From NCBI GenBank assembly GCA_030427405.1, contig JAUHXK010000001.1, positions 62,001-126,000 of the forward strand: a DNA stretch of 64,000 nt, written 5' to 3'. Of the stretch, positions 26,323 to 35,423 are shown in pieces. The notes beneath the pieces were generated by a model. It was not told the origin of the DNA and did no database searches. It worked only from the letters and a program-made list of their open reading frames with translations. The position numbers and the translations under genes are program-made. The first letter of the stretch is position 1. Every line of letters begins with the position of its first letter. The DNA comes from Alphaproteobacteria bacterium (GTDB taxonomy: Bacteria; Pseudomonadota; Alphaproteobacteria; Rhodobacterales; Rhodobacteraceae).

Positions 26323-26350
26323 AAACTATAAAAACCAACGGGAGTATATT

Positions 26351-27349
26351 ATGACCCTGATGAAATCCTTGATGGGTGCTGCGGCTGCGGTCGCGCTGAC
26401 ATCCGGTGCAGCCCTTGCCGATCCTGCCCTGATCTTTGACCTGGGCGGCAAGTTCGACAAGTCGTTTAACGAGGCCGCCCATAACGGCGCGTCGCGTTGG
26501 GCCGAGGAAACCGGCGGCACCTACCACGAAATCGAGCTTCAGTCAGAAGCGCAGCGCGAGCAGGCCCTGCGCCGTTTCGCCGAATCCGGCGCAAACCCGA
26601 TCATCACGATGGGCTTCGCAATGGCGGACCCGCTGGCGGCCGTTGCCGGTGACTATCCTGACACCAAATTCGTGGCCGTCGACGTGAACTGGCTGGATAT
26701 TCCGAACATCCGGCAGGTTGCCTTTGCTGAACATGAAGGGTCCTACCTGGTCGGCATGATGGCCGCCATGGCATCCGAATCCGGCACGGTCGGCTTTATC
26801 GGGGGCATGGATATTCCGTTGATCCGCCACTTTGGCTGTGGCTACGCCCAAGGCGCCAAGGCCGTGAACCCGGACATCAATATCGTGGCCAACATGACCG
26901 GCACGACCCCAACCGCGTGGAACGACCCGGTGAAAGGGTCGGAATTGACCAAGGCACAGATCAGCCAGGGTGCTGACGTGATCTATGCCGCAGCCGGCGG
27001 TACCGGCGTTGGTGTCCTGCAGACGGCGGCCGACGAGGGCATTCTGTCGATCGGCGTGGACAGCAACCAGAACCACCTGCACCCCGGCAAGGTTCTGACC
27101 TCGATGCTGAAACGTGTGGATGTCGCGGTTTATGACGCGATGAGCGCTGGCGAAGATGTTGAGACCGGCGTCTTCACCATGGGCCTGGCCGAAGAAGGTG
27201 TCGGCGTCGCGCTGGATGACAACAACGCCGCCCTGATCTCGGACGAGATGAAGGCCGCCGTGGACAAGGCCCGTCAGGAAATCATCGACGGCAATGTTTC
27301 GGTCGTAAGCTACTATGAGAACGACAGCTGCCCGGCGCTTCAGTTCTGA
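26351..27349 (+). CDS. BMP family nucleoside ABC transporter substrate-binding protein
   Basis: Periplasmic binding protein of the basic-membrane-protein (BMP/PnrA) family, 332 residues, which binds purine nucleosides. A signal peptide of about 23 residues ends at AALA before DPALIFDLGGKFDKSFNEAA; that GGKFDKSFN segment is the family's nucleoside-binding N-terminus. Further family segments are VAFAEHEGSYLVGMMAA and GFIGGMDIPLIRHFGCGYAQG. No lipobox cysteine is present, so it is likely free in the periplasm. The next three genes encode the ATPase and both permeases. The ATG follows CGGGAGTATATT. Confidence 0.94.
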   Translation: MTLMKSLMGAAAAVALTSGAALADPALIFDLGGKFDKSFNEAAHNGASRWAEETGGTYHEIELQSEAQREQALRRFAESGANPIITMGFAMADPLAAVAGDYPDTKFVAVDVNWLDIPNIRQVAFAEHEGSYLVGMMAAMASESGTVGFIGGMDIPLIRHFGCGYAQGAKAVNPDINIVANMTGTTPTAWNDPVKGSELTKAQISQGADVIYAAAGGTGVGVLQTAADEGILSIGVDSNQNHLHPGKVLTSMLKRVDVAVYDAMSAGEDVETGVFTMGLAEEGVGVALDDNNAALISDEMKAAVDKARQEIIDGNVSVVSYYENDSCPALQF

Positions 27350-27357
27350 TATCTTGT

Positions 27358-27381
27358 ACGGCGGGGTCCTGTCCCCGCCGT
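27358..27381 (+). terminator. Intra-operon hairpin after the binding protein gene
   Basis: ACGGCGGGG (27358-27366) and CCCCGCCGT (27373-27381) form a 9-bp stem with a 6-base loop, followed by GTTTTC. It lies between the binding protein and ATPase genes, so it is likely a partial terminator or 3' stabiliser that keeps the binding protein transcript more abundant. Confidence 0.65.
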
Positions 27382-27443
27382 GTTTTCACTTTGCCGCCTC
27401 GGCCTTTGGGCCGGGCGGACTTCTGGGCAATTAAGGACATGAC

Positions 27444-28973
27444 ATGACCGTCCCCGCCATTGAGCTCAAAGGGATTTCCAAAGCCTTTGGGCCGGTTCAA
27501 GCAAACAAGGACATCTCGATCAGCGTCGCCCCCGGCACGATCCATGGGATCATCGGTGAAAACGGTGCGGGCAAATCCACGCTGATGAGCATCCTCTACG
27601 GCTTTTACAAGGCCGACAAAGGTGAAATCTGGATCAACGGTCAAAAGACCGAGATACCCGACAGCCAGGCAGCAATCGCCGCGGGCATCGGGATGGTGTT
27701 TCAGCATTTCAAGCTGGTCGAGAATTTCACCGTTCTGGAAAACATCGTCCTGGGCGCCGAAGATGGCGGTCTTTTGGGACCTTCTCTGGCAAAGGCTCGC
27801 AAAGAGCTGAAAGAGCTTGAGGAAGAATACGAACTGTTCGTGGACCCGGACAAGCGCATCGACGAGATCGGCGTGGGCATGCAACAGCGGGTCGAGATCC
27901 TCAAGGCGCTGTACCGCCGGGCCGAGATCCTGATTCTGGACGAGCCAACCGGCGTTTTGACGCCCGCCGAGGCGGACCAGCTGTTCCGCATCCTCGACCG
28001 GCTCAGAGAGGAAGGCAAAACGATCATCCTGATTACGCACAAACTGCGTGAAATCATGGAGGCCACGGACACCGTCTCGGTCATGCGGCGCGGGCAGATG
28101 ACGGCCACGGTAAAAACCTCGGAAACCAATCCCCAGGAACTGGCCGAACTGATGGTCGGGCGCAAGGTTCTGTTGCAGGTCGACAAGACCCCGGCACAAC
28201 CCGGCGATCCCGTTCTTGAAATCGAAAATCTGCGGGTCAGCGATTCGTCCGGCGTTGAGCGCGTAAAGGGCATAAACCTGACCGTTCGTGCCGGCGAAAT
28301 CGTCGGGATTGCGGGCGTTGCCGGAAACGGTCAGTCCGAATTGCTTGAGGTTCTGGGCGGCATGCGCCCGGGCCAGGGAACAATCCGGCTGAACGGAGAG
28401 CCGCTGGCCCTAAGCGGTCACGGGTCAGACGGGCAAGCGCGGCGCGCGCAGCGTATCGCCCACGTCCCCGAAGACCGGCAGCGCGAAGGGCTGATCATGG
28501 ATTTCCACGCCTGGGAAAACGTCGCCTTCGGTTATCACCGCGATCCCGCTTATCAACGCGGGATATTTATGGACAACGCCGCCTTGCGGGCCGACACCGA
28601 AGCCAAGATCGAAAAATTCGACGTACGTCCGCCAGACGGGTGGCTGGCTGCCAAGAACTTTTCGGGCGGCAACCAACAGAAAATCGTCGTCGCCCGCGAG
28701 ATCGAGCGCAACCCGGACCTGCTGCTGGTCGGTCAGCCGACCCGTGGCGTTGATATCGGCGCGATTGAATTCATTCACAAGCAAATCGTCGCCCTGCGCG
28801 ATCAAGGCAAGGCCATCTTGCTTGTTTCCGTCGAGCTGGAAGAGATCTTTTCGCTATCCGATCGGATTGCCGTCATGTTCGACGGCCATATCATGGGCGA
28901 ACGCCTGCCCCAGGAAACCGACGAAAAAGAACTGGGCCTGTTGATGGCCGGTGTTGCGGGGGAGGCCGCGTAG
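27444..28973 (+). CDS. Nucleoside ABC transporter ATP-binding protein (two NBDs)
   Basis: A 509-residue ATPase with two nucleotide-binding domains in one chain, as in the sugar/nucleoside CUT2 type. The first has Walker A GENGAGKST (about residues 38-46), signature VGMQQRVEI and Walker B ILILDEPTGVL. The second has the degenerate P-loop GVAGNGQSE and a normal signature FSGGNQQKIV, as expected for this family. It energises import of nucleosides bound by the BMP protein encoded just upstream, and ends one base before the first permease ATG. Confidence 0.95.
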   Translation: MTVPAIELKGISKAFGPVQANKDISISVAPGTIHGIIGENGAGKSTLMSILYGFYKADKGEIWINGQKTEIPDSQAAIAAGIGMVFQHFKLVENFTVLENIVLGAEDGGLLGPSLAKARKELKELEEEYELFVDPDKRIDEIGVGMQQRVEILKALYRRAEILILDEPTGVLTPAEADQLFRILDRLREEGKTIILITHKLREIMEATDTVSVMRRGQMTATVKTSETNPQELAELMVGRKVLLQVDKTPAQPGDPVLEIENLRVSDSSGVERVKGINLTVRAGEIVGIAGVAGNGQSELLEVLGGMRPGQGTIRLNGEPLALSGHGSDGQARRAQRIAHVPEDRQREGLIMDFHAWENVAFGYHRDPAYQRGIFMDNAALRADTEAKIEKFDVRPPDGWLAAKNFSGGNQQKIVVAREIERNPDLLLVGQPTRGVDIGAIEFIHKQIVALRDQGKAILLVSVELEEIFSLSDRIAVMFDGHIMGERLPQETDEKELGLLMAGVAGEAA

Positions 28974-28974
28974 C

Positions 28975-30069
28975 ATGGAGAAAATGCCCAAATGGGCCGA
29001 TGTTGTCCTGATCCCGCTGATCAGCCTGCTATTGGCCGCCCTATTGTCTGCACTGGTCATCCTGGCCATCGGCGAGAACCCGATCGAGGCCGTGAACCTG
29101 ATGGTGACGGGCGCGCTGGGTTCGACCTATGGCTGGGGTTATACGCTGTATTACGCCACCAATTTTATGTTCACCGGTCTTGCGGTCGCTGTTGCGTTTC
29201 ATGCCCGGATGTTCAACATCGGCGGCGAGGGTCAGGCGATGCTGGGCGGGCTTGGCGTTGCCGTGGTCTGCCTGTATGTCCCCTGGCCGCATTGGAGCAT
29301 CGCCCTGCTGGCCGCCTGCGCGGCGTCGATGCTGTTTGGAGCGGCCTGGGCTGCGATCCCCGCCTATCTGCAGGCCAAACGCGGCAGCCATATCGTGATT
29401 ACCACGATCATGTTCAACTTTATCGCGGCCGCCTTTCTGAACTATATGCTGGTCAACGTCATGCGGCCGCAGGGGTCGCAAGACCCCGCCACCGCGCGCT
29501 TTGCGGAAACCGTGCATCTGCCGACCTTCCAGTCGATGTTCTCGACAGCGGAAAACGTGATGTTCCGGGGTGCGCCTGCGAATATCTCGTTCTTCGTGGC
29601 CCTGCTGGCCTGCGTGGTTGTCTGGGCACTGATCTGGCGCACGCGCCTTGGGTATGAAATCCGTGCCTATGGCCATTCGGAAACCGGCGCGGTCTATGCC
29701 GGCATTTCGCCGGTGCGCATCACCATTATCGCGATGCTGATTTCCGGGGCTCTGGCGGGCCTCATGGCCATCAACAACGTCATGGGAGAGGCCGAAAGGC
29801 TGGTGCTCAACTCGACCGAAGGCGCGGGCTTTATCGGGATCGCGGTCGCGTTGATGGGCCGCTCGCACCCGTTTGGCGTATTCCTGGCGGCGATCCTGTT
29901 CGGGTTCCTGTACCAGGGCGGCGCAGAGCTGGCCTTGTGGACCTCGATCCCGCGCGAGTTGATCGTCGTCATTCAGGCGCTGGTCATCCTGTTCACCGGA
30001 GCATTGGACAACATGGTGCGCATGCCGCTTGAAAAACTGTTTCTCGGACTGCGTAGAGGGGCAGAGTGA
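28975..30069 (+). CDS. Nucleoside ABC transporter permease 1
   Basis: A 364-residue inner-membrane permease of the BPD_transp_2 family with about nine or ten hydrophobic segments. Characteristic stretches are FTGLAVAVAFHARMFNIGGEGQ and YGHSETGAVYAGISPVRITI, the latter being the cytoplasmic coupling region. I start at ATG 28975, which immediately follows the ATPase stop, instead of the open frame from 28951. The stop shares bases with the start of the second permease (TGATG), so the pair is translated by coupling. Confidence 0.95.
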   Translation: MEKMPKWADVVLIPLISLLLAALLSALVILAIGENPIEAVNLMVTGALGSTYGWGYTLYYATNFMFTGLAVAVAFHARMFNIGGEGQAMLGGLGVAVVCLYVPWPHWSIALLAACAASMLFGAAWAAIPAYLQAKRGSHIVITTIMFNFIAAAFLNYMLVNVMRPQGSQDPATARFAETVHLPTFQSMFSTAENVMFRGAPANISFFVALLACVVVWALIWRTRLGYEIRAYGHSETGAVYAGISPVRITIIAMLISGALAGLMAINNVMGEAERLVLNSTEGAGFIGIAVALMGRSHPFGVFLAAILFGFLYQGGAELALWTSIPRELIVVIQALVILFTGALDNMVRMPLEKLFLGLRRGAE

Positions 30070-31037
30070 TGGAGTTTTTTCTGACCCTCATCCAGGTACT
30101 GGATTCCACGATTCGCCTGGCCACGCCGCTTTTGCTGGCCTGCCTTGCCGGGCTTTATTCCGAACGCGCGGGTATTTTTGACATCGGCCTGGAAGGCAAG
30201 ATGCTGATGGCTGCGTTCTTTTCCGCCGCCGTCGCCGCCGTGACCGGTTCGGTGTGGCTGGGCCTGCTTGCCGGTATCGCCTCATCGCTGGCCCTGTCGG
30301 GGCTGCACGGCTTGGCCTCAATCACGTTCCGCGGCAATCAGCTGATCTCGGGCGTTGCAATCAACTTTCTGGCGGCGGGTTTGACGGTTCTCGTGGCGCA
30401 AAGCTGGTTTCAGCAGGGCGGACGCACGCCATCCTTGTTCGGGGGCGGGCGGTTCGTTCCGATCGAGTTTCCCTTTGCCGAAACCGTAAGCGGCGTTCCC
30501 GTAATCGGCCCGATCTATTCCGAGTTGCTTTCGGGGCATTCGGTGCTGGTCTATGTCGCGTTCCTGATGGTTCCTGCGACATGGTGGATCTTGTTCCGAA
30601 CACGGTTCGGGCTGCGCCTGCGTGCGGTTGGGGAAAACCCCGCTGCCGTTGATACCGCTGGTGTTTCCGTCGTGGGATTGCGTTATGCCGCCGTGGCGAT
30701 TTGCGGCGTGCTGTGCGGCATCGCGGGCGCCTATCTTGCAACTGCCCTGCAGGCCGGGTTTGTCAAGGACATGACGGCGGGCCGCGGGTTCATCGCGCTG
30801 GCGGCTTTGATTTTTGCGAAATGGCGCCCGTGGCACGCAATGGGGGCGTGTCTGCTGTTCGGCCTGCTGCAAGCGGTCGCCTTGCGGTTCCAGAATATCG
30901 ACCTTGGCGGGGTGGTCATCCCGGTTCAGGTGATGGACGCGCTGCCCTATATCCTGACCGTCGTCATCCTGGCCGGGTTTGTCGGCAAGGCGGTCCCCCC
31001 GCGGGCAGGCGGAGAGCCATACGTCAAGGAAAGGTAA
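30069..31037 (+). CDS. Nucleoside ABC transporter permease 2
   Basis: Second permease of the BMP-type importer, 322 residues and about eight to ten membrane segments. Family hallmarks are YSERAGIFDIGLEGKMLMAAF near the N-terminus (quoted in part: ERAGIFDIGLEGKML) and FGLRLRAVGENPAAVDTAGV in the coupling loop. ATG 30069 overlaps the preceding stop by one base; GTG 30066 is an alternative. An AGAGGGG site lies upstream. This is the last gene of the transporter operon; a hairpin follows at 31079. Confidence 0.94.
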   Translation: MEFFLTLIQVLDSTIRLATPLLLACLAGLYSERAGIFDIGLEGKMLMAAFFSAAVAAVTGSVWLGLLAGIASSLALSGLHGLASITFRGNQLISGVAINFLAAGLTVLVAQSWFQQGGRTPSLFGGGRFVPIEFPFAETVSGVPVIGPIYSELLSGHSVLVYVAFLMVPATWWILFRTRFGLRLRAVGENPAAVDTAGVSVVGLRYAAVAICGVLCGIAGAYLATALQAGFVKDMTAGRGFIALAALIFAKWRPWHAMGACLLFGLLQAVALRFQNIDLGGVVIPVQVMDALPYILTVVILAGFVGKAVPPRAGGEPYVKER

Positions 31038-31078
31038 CGCGCGGGTTCGGAAATTATTTTGCCCCCGCTCGCTGCAAA

Positions 31079-31108
31079 GCGGCATGCAGAGTTGATTTTG
31101 CATGCCGC
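31079..31108 (+). terminator. Hairpin after the nucleoside transporter operon
   Basis: GCGGCATGCA (31079-31088) pairs perfectly with TGCATGCCGC (31099-31108) around a 10-base loop. It lies 41 bases after the second permease stop. No U-run follows, so termination may be weak or Rho-assisted. Confidence 0.55.
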
Positions 31109-31397
31109 AAACGCTCTAAGGGGGTATGCACGTATCCCGTCCCATCGCGGATAGCCCTTCTGGTTCGCCATCTTTTGCGCGGGGTGACTTTGGTTGCCCT
31201 CTCTCACTGACCGAGCGTACCGCGACCGTGCCCACCGATCACACGACACCTGTGTCGCCAGACCTTTTCGACCCATCAGGATACGACGCGAGGACCGCGC
31301 AGGCGGTCCCGCATCCAAAGGTCGGGCGGTCGGTTCTTAATGTCCCAAGCCGTTCTGCCATCTTGCACAGGCAGACCCCAGGTAACTAGAAATAGAC
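31109..31397. other. Gap without a recognisable gene
   Basis: Between the transporter hairpin and the TauE gene I find no convincing gene. An 87-codon open frame (31126-31389) has no family resemblance, and its proline/serine-rich composition suggests chance. A short perfect hairpin, GGACCGC (31292-31298) with GCGGTCC (31303-31309), is present. The promoter of the TauE gene must lie here, but no clear -35/-10 pair stands out. Confidence 0.5.
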
Positions 31398-32318
31398 ATG
31401 CAGATTTATCTTCCGATTGCCGAAGTTTCCGTAAATGCCTTTCTGCTGTTTGGCCTTGGCGGGATGGTGGGCATCTTGTCGGGGATGTTTGGTGTGGGCG
31501 GCGGGTTCCTTATGACGCCGCTTCTGTTCTTTATCGGCATCCCCCCTGCTGTTGCCGTGGCGACCGAAGCCAACCAGATTGTTGCTTCGTCCTTTTCCGG
31601 CGTGCTGGCACATTTCCGGCGAAAAACGGTCGACTTGAAGATGGGGTTCGTCCTGTTGGTGGGCGGTCTACTTGGCGCGGCGCTGGGTGTGATTGTCTTC
31701 AACTACCTCAAAAGCCTTGGCCAGGTCGATCTGCTGGTAAAGCTCTGCTATGTCGTATTCCTGGGCGTCATCGGCAGCCTGATGTTCATCGAAAGCCTCA
31801 ACGCCCTGCGCAGGTCGCGCCGGGCGGGATCGACCCCGCCCAAGCGGCGTCAACGCGGCTGGATACACGCGCTGCCGTTCAAGATGCGGTTTCGGACTTC
31901 GGGCCTGTATATCTCGGTGATCCCCCCGGTGATTGTTGGCCTGTTCGTCGGCGTTCTGTCCGCCATCATGGGCGTAGGGGGCGGGTTCATCATGGTGCCC
32001 GCCATGATCTATCTTTTGGGCATGCCCACCAAGGTTGTCGTCGGCACGTCGCTTTTTCAGATCATTTTCGTGACCGCCTTCACGACGATGCTGCATGCAA
32101 CCACGAACTATACGGTCGATATCGTTCTGGCCGTCCTGCTGCTGGTTGGCGGCGTTGTCGGCGCGCAGATCGGCACCGTGATCGGTGCGCGTATGCCCGC
32201 CGAACAACTGCGGGTCCTGCTGGCGGCCCTGGTTCTTGTAGTATGCGGCAAGCTGGCGCTGGACCTGCTGCTGCAACCGGCCGAGCTGTACTCGCTTGGC
32301 ACTGACGGGGGGCACTGA
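31398..32318 (+). CDS. TauE/SafE family sulfite/organosulfur exporter
   Basis: A 306-residue membrane protein of the TauE/SafE (UPF0721) family with about eight membrane segments in two repeats. Both repeats carry the family glycine motif: GMFGVGGGFLMTPLLFF near residue 35 and AIMGVGGGFIMVPAMIYLLG near residue 195. Members export sulfite, sulfoacetate or related anions, but the substrate cannot be read from the sequence. It is followed after one base by a secreted TIGR02186 protein, and the two probably work together at the membrane. Confidence 0.9.
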   Translation: MQIYLPIAEVSVNAFLLFGLGGMVGILSGMFGVGGGFLMTPLLFFIGIPPAVAVATEANQIVASSFSGVLAHFRRKTVDLKMGFVLLVGGLLGAALGVIVFNYLKSLGQVDLLVKLCYVVFLGVIGSLMFIESLNALRRSRRAGSTPPKRRQRGWIHALPFKMRFRTSGLYISVIPPVIVGLFVGVLSAIMGVGGGFIMVPAMIYLLGMPTKVVVGTSLFQIIFVTAFTTMLHATTNYTVDIVLAVLLLVGGVVGAQIGTVIGARMPAEQLRVLLAALVLVVCGKLALDLLLQPAELYSLGTDGGH

Positions 32319-32319
32319 C

Positions 32320-33084
32320 ATGCGGCGCCTGATAGCAGTGTTATGCCTGGTCTGTTTTCCTGCCCTCGCCGCCGAGGAACAGGTGGTTCTGGGTCTCAGC
32401 CAGGATAGGGTCGCGATTACAGCCGATTTTGACGGGTCCGAGATCCTGATATTTGGGGCGGTAAAACGGGAAACACCAATCCCTGACGGCCCTCCGCTTG
32501 AGGTCATCGTCACTGTCGCCGGGCCGTCTTATCCGGTGACGGTGCGCCGCAAAGAAAAGAAGTTCGGTATCTGGATCAACACCGACAGCGTCCTTGTCGA
32601 TCTGGCACCCAGCTTTTATGCCGTCGCCACCAGCGCCCCGTTCAATGACATCATCACCAGCACCGAGGACCTTCGCCACCGTATTTCGATCGAACGCGCC
32701 ATCCGCTCGGTGGGGGCGACAATGACCGTCCGCGGGGCCAAGGATTTCGCCGAGGCCGTGGTGCGCATTCGCGAGGACGAGGGGCTGTATTCCATCCGCG
32801 AGGACACGGTTGCGGTGGACCAGCAAACCCTTTTCCGAACCTCGATTGACATGCCGGCGGACCTGACCGAGGGCGCGTATCTTGCCCGCATCTTCCTGAC
32901 CCGGAACGGCGAGGTGGTGTCGCAGTTTGAAACCCCGATCGATGTGCGCAAGGTTGGGCTGGAACGATTTTTGTACAACCTGTCCAGACAACAACCGGTT
33001 ATCTATGGCCTGATGTCGCTTGTCATCGCCATCGCCGCTGGCTGGGGCGCATCCACCGCTTTCCGCCTGCTGCGCGAGAACTGA
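32320..33084 (+). CDS. TIGR02186 family membrane-anchored periplasmic protein
   Basis: A 254-residue protein with a signal peptide (cleavage near FPALAAEE) and one C-terminal membrane helix (about 230-250, IYGLMSLVIAIAAGWGAS). Between them is a beta-rich periplasmic domain beginning EQVVLGLSQDRVAITADFDG, a family known as TIGR02186 and found beside TauE-type exporters in alphaproteobacteria. Its function has not been established. ATG 32320 is chosen because it opens the signal peptide; the upstream open codons lie in the TauE gene. It converges on the helicase gene, 25 bases away. Confidence 0.85.
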   Translation: MRRLIAVLCLVCFPALAAEEQVVLGLSQDRVAITADFDGSEILIFGAVKRETPIPDGPPLEVIVTVAGPSYPVTVRRKEKKFGIWINTDSVLVDLAPSFYAVATSAPFNDIITSTEDLRHRISIERAIRSVGATMTVRGAKDFAEAVVRIREDEGLYSIREDTVAVDQQTLFRTSIDMPADLTEGAYLARIFLTRNGEVVSQFETPIDVRKVGLERFLYNLSRQQPVIYGLMSLVIAIAAGWGASTAFRLLREN

Positions 33085-33109
33085 CCGGGCCACAGACAAA
33101 GCGTCGGCG

Positions 33110-34642
33110 TCAGCCTTCCTCGGTCTCCAGCGTCAGGGCCGCAGCCGGCACTGCGTGCAGGTCATCAACCCGCAGCGGATGTGTCGGTTTGGCGAGCCGG
33201 TTTCTGACAACCCAAATCAGCCTTTCCTGCGCCCTGGTAATCGCGACATAGGCCAGCCGTTTCCACAGGGGCTGACCCGCCTCGGTCCGGCCCATCCGGG
33301 CGGCGGCATAGATGTCTGGCGCAAAAACCTGGACCGTATCCCATTGCGACCCCTGCGCCTTGTGAATTGTTACCGCGGCGCCATGCAGGAAGGTGGCCCC
33401 CATTCTGGCGGCAAACGGGATGAACGGTTCTTCCTCGTCTGGTTTCTCGATCTTGACGATCGACGCCGCGCTGACACGTGGGTCTTCGGCGCCCATGACA
33501 TGCAGCCGGGAAAACCCGGATTTGCGACCCGGCCCCAAATAGATGACCTGCGCCCCCTTGATCAGCCCTCGGGCTTCGAGGTCCAGACGTTTCTTGCGGT
33601 GTTTCAGGGGCAACTCGATACCGTCGCAGATCAGCGGCTCGCCTTCCAGCAGTTCGGTTTCCGGCGCGTTATGTACGTTGCGAAAGGCCTGGATAAGGCG
33701 AATCCGCGTCGCGTTGCGCCAGACCAGAACCGGGCTGCGCGCCATCAGATCGACCTCGACCCTTTGGCCCCAGATCACGCGGTCATCCCGACGGGCCGTA
33801 TCCTCGACCAGGCGCTCGAAATCTCCAAATCCCATCGCGGGGTCGGCAAGGGCATGCGCCAGATCCAGAATCGGGTTGTCCGCGTCCTGCCTGTGAACCC
33901 TGTGCAGGGTTAGCTTTCGCGGTTCGGGCAACCCGTCAAACACCATTGATCCGGACTGATTGACCGGCGCCAACTGAGCCGGATCACCGAACATAAGAAG
34001 CGTTGGAAAAATCTCCTGCAAGTCTTCGAATTGCCGGTCATCCAACATCGAGGCTTCATCGACAAACCCGATATCCAGCGGCTCATCACGGCGTTTCCAC
34101 CCGGTGATAAAGTCCGAACCCCGCAGACCTGCGGCCGCCAAGGCGCCCGGAATGGACTTGTTGTTCTGATAAAACGCAGCCGCCCGATCCAGCGCGTCAT
34201 CTGTCAGCCCTTCGATTTCGGGCCGTTCGTCATTTCCGGCCAGCCATTCGGCAATGCGCTCGTATTCGGGATCATAAACAGGCGTGTACAGGACCCGGTG
34301 AATGGTCGTCGCCGGAACGCCGCGCAAACGCAGAACGCTGGCCGCCTTGTTGGTCGGGGCCAGTATCGCAAGGCTTCGTTTGTCACGGGACTTGCGGCTT
34401 TCGAAATCCCCGGAAACGATATTGACCCCTGAATCCGCCAGCGCCTTGTACAACTCGGCCAGCAAAAGGGTCTTTCCCGACCCCGCCTTGCCGACTACGG
34501 CCATGACTCCTGACTTTCCCTGACCGGGCAGTTTCAGCAGCGATTCATCATCAAGATCCACGCCTGCATTGCGCAGCATCTCAGAGATACTGTCGAACGC
34601 GGCGGCCTGGTCTTCGGAAAAGGTGACTTGTGGCAACGACAT
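33110..34642 (-). CDS. RecD-like ATP-dependent DNA helicase
   Basis: A 510-residue superfamily 1 helicase related to RecD2/TraA-type enzymes. Motif I (Walker A) is GKAGSGKT at 51-58; motif Ia APTNKAASVLRLRG; motif II region IGFVDEASMLDDRQF; motif III MFGDPAQLAPV; and C-terminal motifs V/VI (ATFLHGAAVTIHKAQGSQWD, YVAITRAQERLIWV). No RecB or RecC gene is adjacent and the RecD2 N-terminal extension is absent, so a stand-alone repair or processing helicase is likely. It is downstream of luxI in the same direction. Confidence 0.9.
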   Translation of the reverse strand: MSLPQVTFSEDQAAAFDSISEMLRNAGVDLDDESLLKLPGQGKSGVMAVVGKAGSGKTLLLAELYKALADSGVNIVSGDFESRKSRDKRSLAILAPTNKAASVLRLRGVPATTIHRVLYTPVYDPEYERIAEWLAGNDERPEIEGLTDDALDRAAAFYQNNKSIPGALAAAGLRGSDFITGWKRRDEPLDIGFVDEASMLDDRQFEDLQEIFPTLLMFGDPAQLAPVNQSGSMVFDGLPEPRKLTLHRVHRQDADNPILDLAHALADPAMGFGDFERLVEDTARRDDRVIWGQRVEVDLMARSPVLVWRNATRIRLIQAFRNVHNAPETELLEGEPLICDGIELPLKHRKKRLDLEARGLIKGAQVIYLGPGRKSGFSRLHVMGAEDPRVSAASIVKIEKPDEEEPFIPFAARMGATFLHGAAVTIHKAQGSQWDTVQVFAPDIYAAARMGRTEAGQPLWKRLAYVAITRAQERLIWVVRNRLAKPTHPLRVDDLHAVPAAALTLETEEG

Positions 34643-34701
34643 GGCGCGACCCTACATGGGCGCGCCAGCCGCCACCAGATACCACTTTGGTTTTCCGCAA
34701 C

Positions 34702-35340
34702 TCACGCGCTGCGCGCGAACCTGTGCTGCCGGTTATGTCCAAAGGCCGATGTGAACCACAAACGGGACAGGTCGCGCGGGATACTCGCCCGTTCGGCCAC
34801 GCGGTTGCAGTCTTCGGGCGAATAGGGCCACAACCCGACCGAGATCTGATCACGCCCGGACCCTTCGGACCCCAAGACCACTGGTGACGATCCGATGAGG
34901 CGGTAAATTCGTATCATGCGCGCATCGAAAACCCCGGCGATATGCGTCAGCCCGAACCCTTCCATCATTTCGCCGCCGCTCAGCATGATTGCCCCGGCCG
35001 TATGCGCGCTGGCCGACCGGTTCAGGCAAAATCGCGTCACTTCCCATATCTGCGGATTTCGAATCGGGGACCCGCCGGTCAGGTGCCCGAACACGTCGTT
35101 TACCATGACGGGGCCGGTCGTTGGCATCACCCGCATCGAGCCGCCATGGCTGCCGTCAGACTCTTCCCAGATGACGTAGAGCGGGTTGAGATCATCATAT
35201 TGGTCCCGCTCCTCCCCGGCCTGGTTTACGTGCACATCCCAGCCCAACCGGGTTTTGAATTGGTCCGCCCGATCCAGAAACATGCCTCGGGCCAGTTTCG
35301 GATATTTGTGCAATTCGTCGGCATATAGATAACGCAGCAT
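34702..35340 (-). CDS. LuxI-type N-acyl-homoserine lactone synthase
   Basis: Makes an N-acyl-homoserine lactone signal from SAM and an acyl donor. The 212-residue protein has the conserved N-terminal MFLDRADQFKTRLGWDV (R, F and W of the catalytic face), DQYDDLNPLYVIWEE, GSMRVMPTTGPVMVNDVF and WEVTRFCLNR segments of the LuxI family. I start at ATG 35340, which has an AGGGGA site, instead of the open frame from 35385. The luxR-type gene ends 83 bases upstream. No classical 20-bp lux box was found in that gap. The acyl chain length cannot be predicted from reading. Confidence 0.95.
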   Translation of the reverse strand: MLRYLYADELHKYPKLARGMFLDRADQFKTRLGWDVHVNQAGEERDQYDDLNPLYVIWEESDGSHGGSMRVMPTTGPVMVNDVFGHLTGGSPIRNPQIWEVTRFCLNRSASAHTAGAIMLSGGEMMEGFGLTHIAGVFDARMIRIYRLIGSSPVVLGSEGSGRDQISVGLWPYSPEDCNRVAERASIPRDLSRLWFTSAFGHNRQHRFARSA

Positions 35341-35423
35341 GACTTGTTCCCCTTGTCGTCCTAAGCTGGAACGAAAGGGGTACAAACACGTGGTTAATTT
35401 GCGGTGTGAGGACCGCGCGCGGC

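Noticed and set aside
31126-31389. 87-codon ORF upstream of the TauE gene
   Set aside because: Low-complexity Pro/Ser/Thr content, no ribosome-binding site and no family resemblance.
35341-35423. Search for a lux box between luxR and luxI
   Set aside because: Only short symmetric pieces (CCGCGCGCGG, CACGTG) are present; none resembles the 20-bp lux box.
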